From Labrenzia sp. PHM005 (GTDB lineage Bacteria > Pseudomonadota > Alphaproteobacteria > Rhizobiales > Stappiaceae), in assembly GCF_006517275.1 (NCBI RefSeq), contig NZ_CP041191.1:1855001-1919000 (forward strand): DNA of 64,000 nt, written 5' to 3'. Within the stretch, counting starts at the first letter, position 1. The number at the start of each line of letters is the position of its first letter. Of this stretch, positions 61,240 through 64,000 are shown piece after piece. The notes under the pieces were generated by a model, which was given only the letters and a program-made list of their open reading frames with translations, was not told the origin of the DNA and did not search any database. The translations under genes were made by a program, and so were the position numbers.

Positions 61240-61734
61240 TCAGCCTCCGTTTCTAAAGAAGAATGGCAAGGGGCTCAGGAAAATCCCAAGAACCTGGTCA
61301 ACAAGGTACCAGACAACGCCTGCGGCGATGGCTGAAGCCAGTGCCATCGTAACGTAACGCCGTTCGCCGAGGATGTAGGAGCCCAGGAACAAGAAACCGA
61401 CGGTCGACAGCAAGAAGCCTGCAGGGCGCAAAAGCAAAGCATAGGCCACCATCAGGACGAGCAAAGCGATTGCCTGGCCGAGTTTGTAGTCGGTCAATCG
61501 ACGGTAGTTGATTTCAGATGGTTTGGGCTCGCCGCTGCTCTTTTCAAAGCCTAACAAGATCAGCAAGGAACATATGATCGCCAGAACCGACAGTATTTTC
61601 GGGAATGTCGAAGGCCAAATCGGGTTCCTGCGCATGAATGGCGCAAGAGCGTCGTCCATGGTGAAAAACGCCGTGTATCCATAAGCAAGACAGATCAACA
61701 AAATGATCATGGCGATCCATCGATCGAGCGCCAT
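61240..61734 (-). CDS. tctB: Tripartite tricarboxylate transporter small subunit
   Basis: 164-residue protein with four hydrophobic helices (WIAMIILLICLAYGYTAFF, ILSVLAIICSLLILLGF, AIALLVLMVAYALLL and ALASAIAAGVVWYLV), as in TctB. The frame is open further upstream, but ATG 61734 has GGGGAGGA at good spacing and begins at the family start (MALDRW). It is placed between the binding-protein gene and tctA. Confidence 0.88.
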   Translation of the reverse strand: MALDRWIAMIILLICLAYGYTAFFTMDDALAPFMRRNPIWPSTFPKILSVLAIICSLLILLGFEKSSGEPKPSEINYRRLTDYKLGQAIALLVLMVAYALLLRPAGFLLSTVGFLFLGSYILGERRYVTMALASAIAAGVVWYLVDQVLGIFLSPLPFFFRNGG

Positions 61735-61855
61735 GGCGTCCTCCCCAGTGTTTTGATTTTTGAGTATGCACCGTGTCGGAGCCATTGGAAACGGAACCCG
61801 ACATAATAAACAAGGCGGCGCAAGCTTATGCCGCGCCGCCAGTCAGTCTGGTTGA

Positions 61856-62842
61856 TTAAAGGAAGCCGAGCTTCTTCATCAGATCGCCGATTTCCTTTTC
61901 CTGAAACTCCAGAAACTTGAGGAAGTCATCACCTGGCGTGTGGATGTTCACCCAGCCGTTGCGGGCACGGACTTCTTCCCAGGCATCAGTTGAGTACATC
62001 TTCGCGATTGCATACTGGTAGGCTTCAAGCTTGTCTGCCGGCAGGCCGGGGGCTGCGAAGAAACCACGCCAGTTGACAAAGTGCGTATCAATGCCCTGCT
62101 CCTTCATTGTCGGCGCATCTTTGTAAGTGTCTACGCGTTCGTTAGACGTTACGCCGATGATTTTGACTTCGCCCGCGTTTGCAAGGTCAACTGCTTCCGA
62201 GAAACCGGTCGACAGAGCAGCGATCTCACCGGAAAGCAAAGCGGCCATAGCTTTTCCGCCAGCATCATACGGGATGTATTTGAAAGCTGTCGGGTCTTCA
62301 CCAGCTGCCTGCATCGCCATGGCCGCAACCAAGTGATCCATGCCGCCAGGCACAGAACCGCCGCCAATCGCTGTACCAGACGGATCAGCTTTATAGGCTG
62401 CGATCAGGTCTGTCATGGAGTTGATAGGGCTGTCTTTGCCAACAACAAGCGCAGCGTAATCACCGATGGTTCCTGCAACGAGTGTCAGGTCGCGGAAGTT
62501 CTGCGGGAAAACGCCTGTCAGGGACCGAATGACGATCGGGGTCGAGTTGACCATGAGCGTGCCATGGTTGGAGGCAGCATTTTCGATCAGGTAGCCGATG
62601 GCCTTGCCGCCGCCGCCGCCAGACATGTTTTCGTAGGAAGCTGTGCCAACGAGGCCAGACTTCGTAAGAGCTTCACCAGTTCCACGTGCAGTGCCGTCCC
62701 AACCGCCACCTGCACCACCAGGGATCAGGAAGTGAATGGAATCGACAATCTTGTGGTTGTCTGCCATCGCAGGCATAGCAAATGTCATGGAAGCTGCTGC
62801 CGCAGCCAGAACGACCCGGCGGGTCATTTTCATAAGTGTCAT
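61856..62842 (-). CDS. tctC: Tripartite tricarboxylate transporter binding protein
   Basis: 328-residue periplasmic receptor of the TctC family. The signal peptide (RRVVLAAAAASMTFAMPAMA) is followed by IHFLIPGGAGGGWDGTARGTG. Such a GGxxDxxAR-type loop binds the carboxylate. ATG 62842 follows GGAGGA, whereas the longer frame starts at a GTG without a site. It is the first gene of the leftward operon and divergent from the two-component regulators, which probably control it. Confidence 0.92.
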   Translation of the reverse strand: MTLMKMTRRVVLAAAAASMTFAMPAMADNHKIVDSIHFLIPGGAGGGWDGTARGTGEALTKSGLVGTASYENMSGGGGGKAIGYLIENAASNHGTLMVNSTPIVIRSLTGVFPQNFRDLTLVAGTIGDYAALVVGKDSPINSMTDLIAAYKADPSGTAIGGGSVPGGMDHLVAAMAMQAAGEDPTAFKYIPYDAGGKAMAALLSGEIAALSTGFSEAVDLANAGEVKIIGVTSNERVDTYKDAPTMKEQGIDTHFVNWRGFFAAPGLPADKLEAYQYAIAKMYSTDAWEEVRARNGWVNIHTPGDDFLKFLEFQEKEIGDLMKKLGFL

Positions 62843-63028
62843 GTTTTCCTCCACATGGTCCGGCCCTTTGGTGGGCCGATTAGAGCCGCTGGACCGCAGG
62901 TGCGGACCCTCCCAGCGGGCTTGCTCTCAGCCTAACGCCGAACCCTGTCATCAACCTGTCACCCTATGCCGCCGCGCTTGCATGTGCCGATCAAGCGGGG
63001 CAAGAGTGAAAGAAGGAGGATGAAAAAA

Positions 63029-63700
63029 GTGCGTTTGCTGCTGGTTGAAGACACATTTGACATGGCCGAGGCGATTATGATCCGGCTGGACCGGAGCGGT
63101 ATTGCCTGTGATCTTGCAAAGACGCTGGACGAAGCCCGGTCGCTGCTCGATGTGCAGCGCTACGATGTGATCGTTCTGGATTTGAATTTGCCGGATGGCC
63201 TCGGGACAGACCTTCTTAAAGAGATGCGCGCGAAAGCTGACCGCACACCGGTTCTGGTACTAACGGCAGAATTTTCCGTTGATGACCGGGTGTCCACGCT
63301 GAATTCCGGCGCGGATGACTATCTGGTGAAGCCGTTTGACCATCGTGAATTGGAAGCCCGTATCCAGGCCCTTTTCCGGCGCGAAAAAGGCGACAAGGCC
63401 GAAGAGATTTTGCTCGGAGATCTAACTTTTAATGCCACTGCCCGCGTCGTTCGGCACAAGGACACGCCGGTTAATCTGACACGGCGGGAATTTTCCCTTT
63501 TGGAACTTCTCATCCGCAACCGGGGCAAAATCCTAAGTAAGGAACGGCTCTTTGAGGGTGTATTCAGTTTTCAAGATACCGACGTCAGCATGAACGCTTT
63601 GGAGCTTTACATTGCGCGCTTGCGTAAAAAACTGTCTGGCAGTTCGGTGCGCATCGAAACCCAAAGAGGGCTTGGCTACAAGCTGGAAACAGATGGCTAG
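63029..63700 (+). CDS. tctD: Response regulator (TctD-like, OmpR class)
   Basis: 223-residue response regulator. The receiver domain has the acidic pocket in VEDTF, the phospho-Asp in VIVLDLNLPDG near residue 50 and Lys in YLVKPFD near 100. The C-terminal winged helix (about 125-220) ends in TQRGLGYKLE. It should activate the divergent tctCBA operon when phosphorylated. Start: GTG 63029 is preferred because AAGGAGG (63013-63019) is nine bases upstream; ATG 63020 touches that site directly. The next gene overlaps by eight bases. Confidence 0.9.
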   Translation: MRLLLVEDTFDMAEAIMIRLDRSGIACDLAKTLDEARSLLDVQRYDVIVLDLNLPDGLGTDLLKEMRAKADRTPVLVLTAEFSVDDRVSTLNSGADDYLVKPFDHRELEARIQALFRREKGDKAEEILLGDLTFNATARVVRHKDTPVNLTRREFSLLELLIRNRGKILSKERLFEGVFSFQDTDVSMNALELYIARLRKKLSGSSVRIETQRGLGYKLETDG

Positions 63701-64000
63701 CCTTCTCAACAGATTGGGGGCGACCTCACTCACGGCCCGAGTTGCGCTGGGAGTGACCTTTCTGTTGGCATTCGGCGGTGTGATCGTCTCGGTCGCCGCA
63801 TTTGCATACGGCCGGGAAGCCGCGCGGTCCGCCTACGACCGGCTGTTGGTGGGAGCTGCGAATGATATTGCTTCTGCGATTGCCGTTGTGGACGGCAGTC
63901 CGGTTCTGGTTTTGCCTCATTCTGCTTTTGAACTTCTCGCACTCGCCCCTGATGACCGCATCGGTTATCGGATCTTGGGACCGGATGGAGAAACGCTCAC
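63693..64000 (+). CDS. tctE: Sensor histidine kinase (TctE-like), N-terminal part
   Basis: Partial: the frame is open to the window edge, giving about 102 residues. The start has a cytoplasmic stretch MASLLNRLGATSL and one membrane helix (VTFLLAFGGVIVSVAAFA), followed by an extracytoplasmic part (SAYDRLLVGAANDIASAI). This matches the N-terminal 2CSK_N sensor type of TctE. HAMP, dimerisation and ATPase domains lie outside. It overlaps tctD by eight bases, so the two form a two-component pair, likely sensing the tricarboxylate imported by TctABC. Confidence 0.8.
   Translation, partial: MASLLNRLGATSLTARVALGVTFLLAFGGVIVSVAAFAYGREAARSAYDRLLVGAANDIASAIAVVDGSPVLVLPHSAFELLALAPDDRIGYRILGPDGETL

Noticed and set aside
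1-64000. tRNA or rRNA genes, insertion sequences, prophage
   Set aside because: No cloverleaf-like sequence, rRNA segment, transposase, integrase or phage structural gene was recognised on reading; a covariance-model scan was not possible.

Overview
The window looks like a chromosomal segment of a marine-type alphaproteobacterium. The grounds are a C4-pathway hemA, many solute-binding-protein-dependent importers (ABC, TRAP and tripartite tricarboxylate types), and a formate dehydrogenase region laid out with DUF3305, DUF3306, TAT-peptide and TorD-like genes. A Roseibium/Labrenzia-like relative is my best guess from gene content, not a proven assignment. Gene density is high and most units are tight operons with 1-8 base overlaps. 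No rRNA, tRNA, CRISPR array, prophage or insertion sequence was recognised. Short palindromic repeats occupy three intergenic gaps.

Left part (1-9.9 kb): an alpha/beta hydrolase; a leftward fatty-acyl operon (TetR regulator, enoyl-CoA hydratase, acyl-CoA synthetase, two MaoC-like hotdog proteins) with a perfect palindrome before the regulator; divergent hemA; then a patchy accessory stretch (GT61-like transferase, periplasmic binding protein, AT-rich winged-helix gene, DUF427).

Sugar/compatible-solute region (10-21.4 kb): glycerate 2-kinase, a CofD/YvcK-like protein, RbsD-type pyranase, then a LacI regulator, sugar ABC transporter (binding protein, two unusual permeases, ATPase) and a GH63-like hydrolase resembling mannosylglycerate/glucosylglycerate hydrolases. 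Import of a glycosylglycerate, cleavage to hexose and glycerate, and phosphorylation of glycerate would form one pathway. Three 12-bp LacI-type operators spaced exactly 22 bp lie before the regulator.

Middle (21.5-39.4 kb): two orphan binding proteins and tryptophan 2,3-dioxygenase; a NAD-linked [NiFe] hydrogenase operon (HoxE-HoxF fusion, HoxU, HoxY, HoxH, maturation protease); and an RpiR-controlled operon of N-formylglutamate amidohydrolase-like enzyme, TRAP transporter, glutamine-synthetase-like ligase, aldehyde dehydrogenase and iron alcohol dehydrogenase, which reads as gamma-glutamylated amino-alcohol catabolism.

Formate/tungsten region (39.5-57.5 kb): accessory genes (DUF6505, lipoate-ligase-like, Mrp ATPase, DUF6494), a cytochrome c, a polyferredoxin, DUF3305/DUF3306, TorD-like chaperone, TAT peptide, the three-subunit periplasmic formate dehydrogenase with cysteine in place of selenocysteine, a WD40-cytochrome c fusion, a 42-residue membrane peptide, a GNAT protein, and the tupBCA tungstate importer that probably feeds the enzyme's metal site.

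Right end (57.6-64 kb): a leftward tctCBA tricarboxylate transporter followed by a family III CoA-transferase and a short citryl-CoA-lyase-like protein, divergent from a TctD/TctE two-component system cut by the window edge. Together they suggest regulated uptake and ATP-independent cleavage of citrate or a relative.
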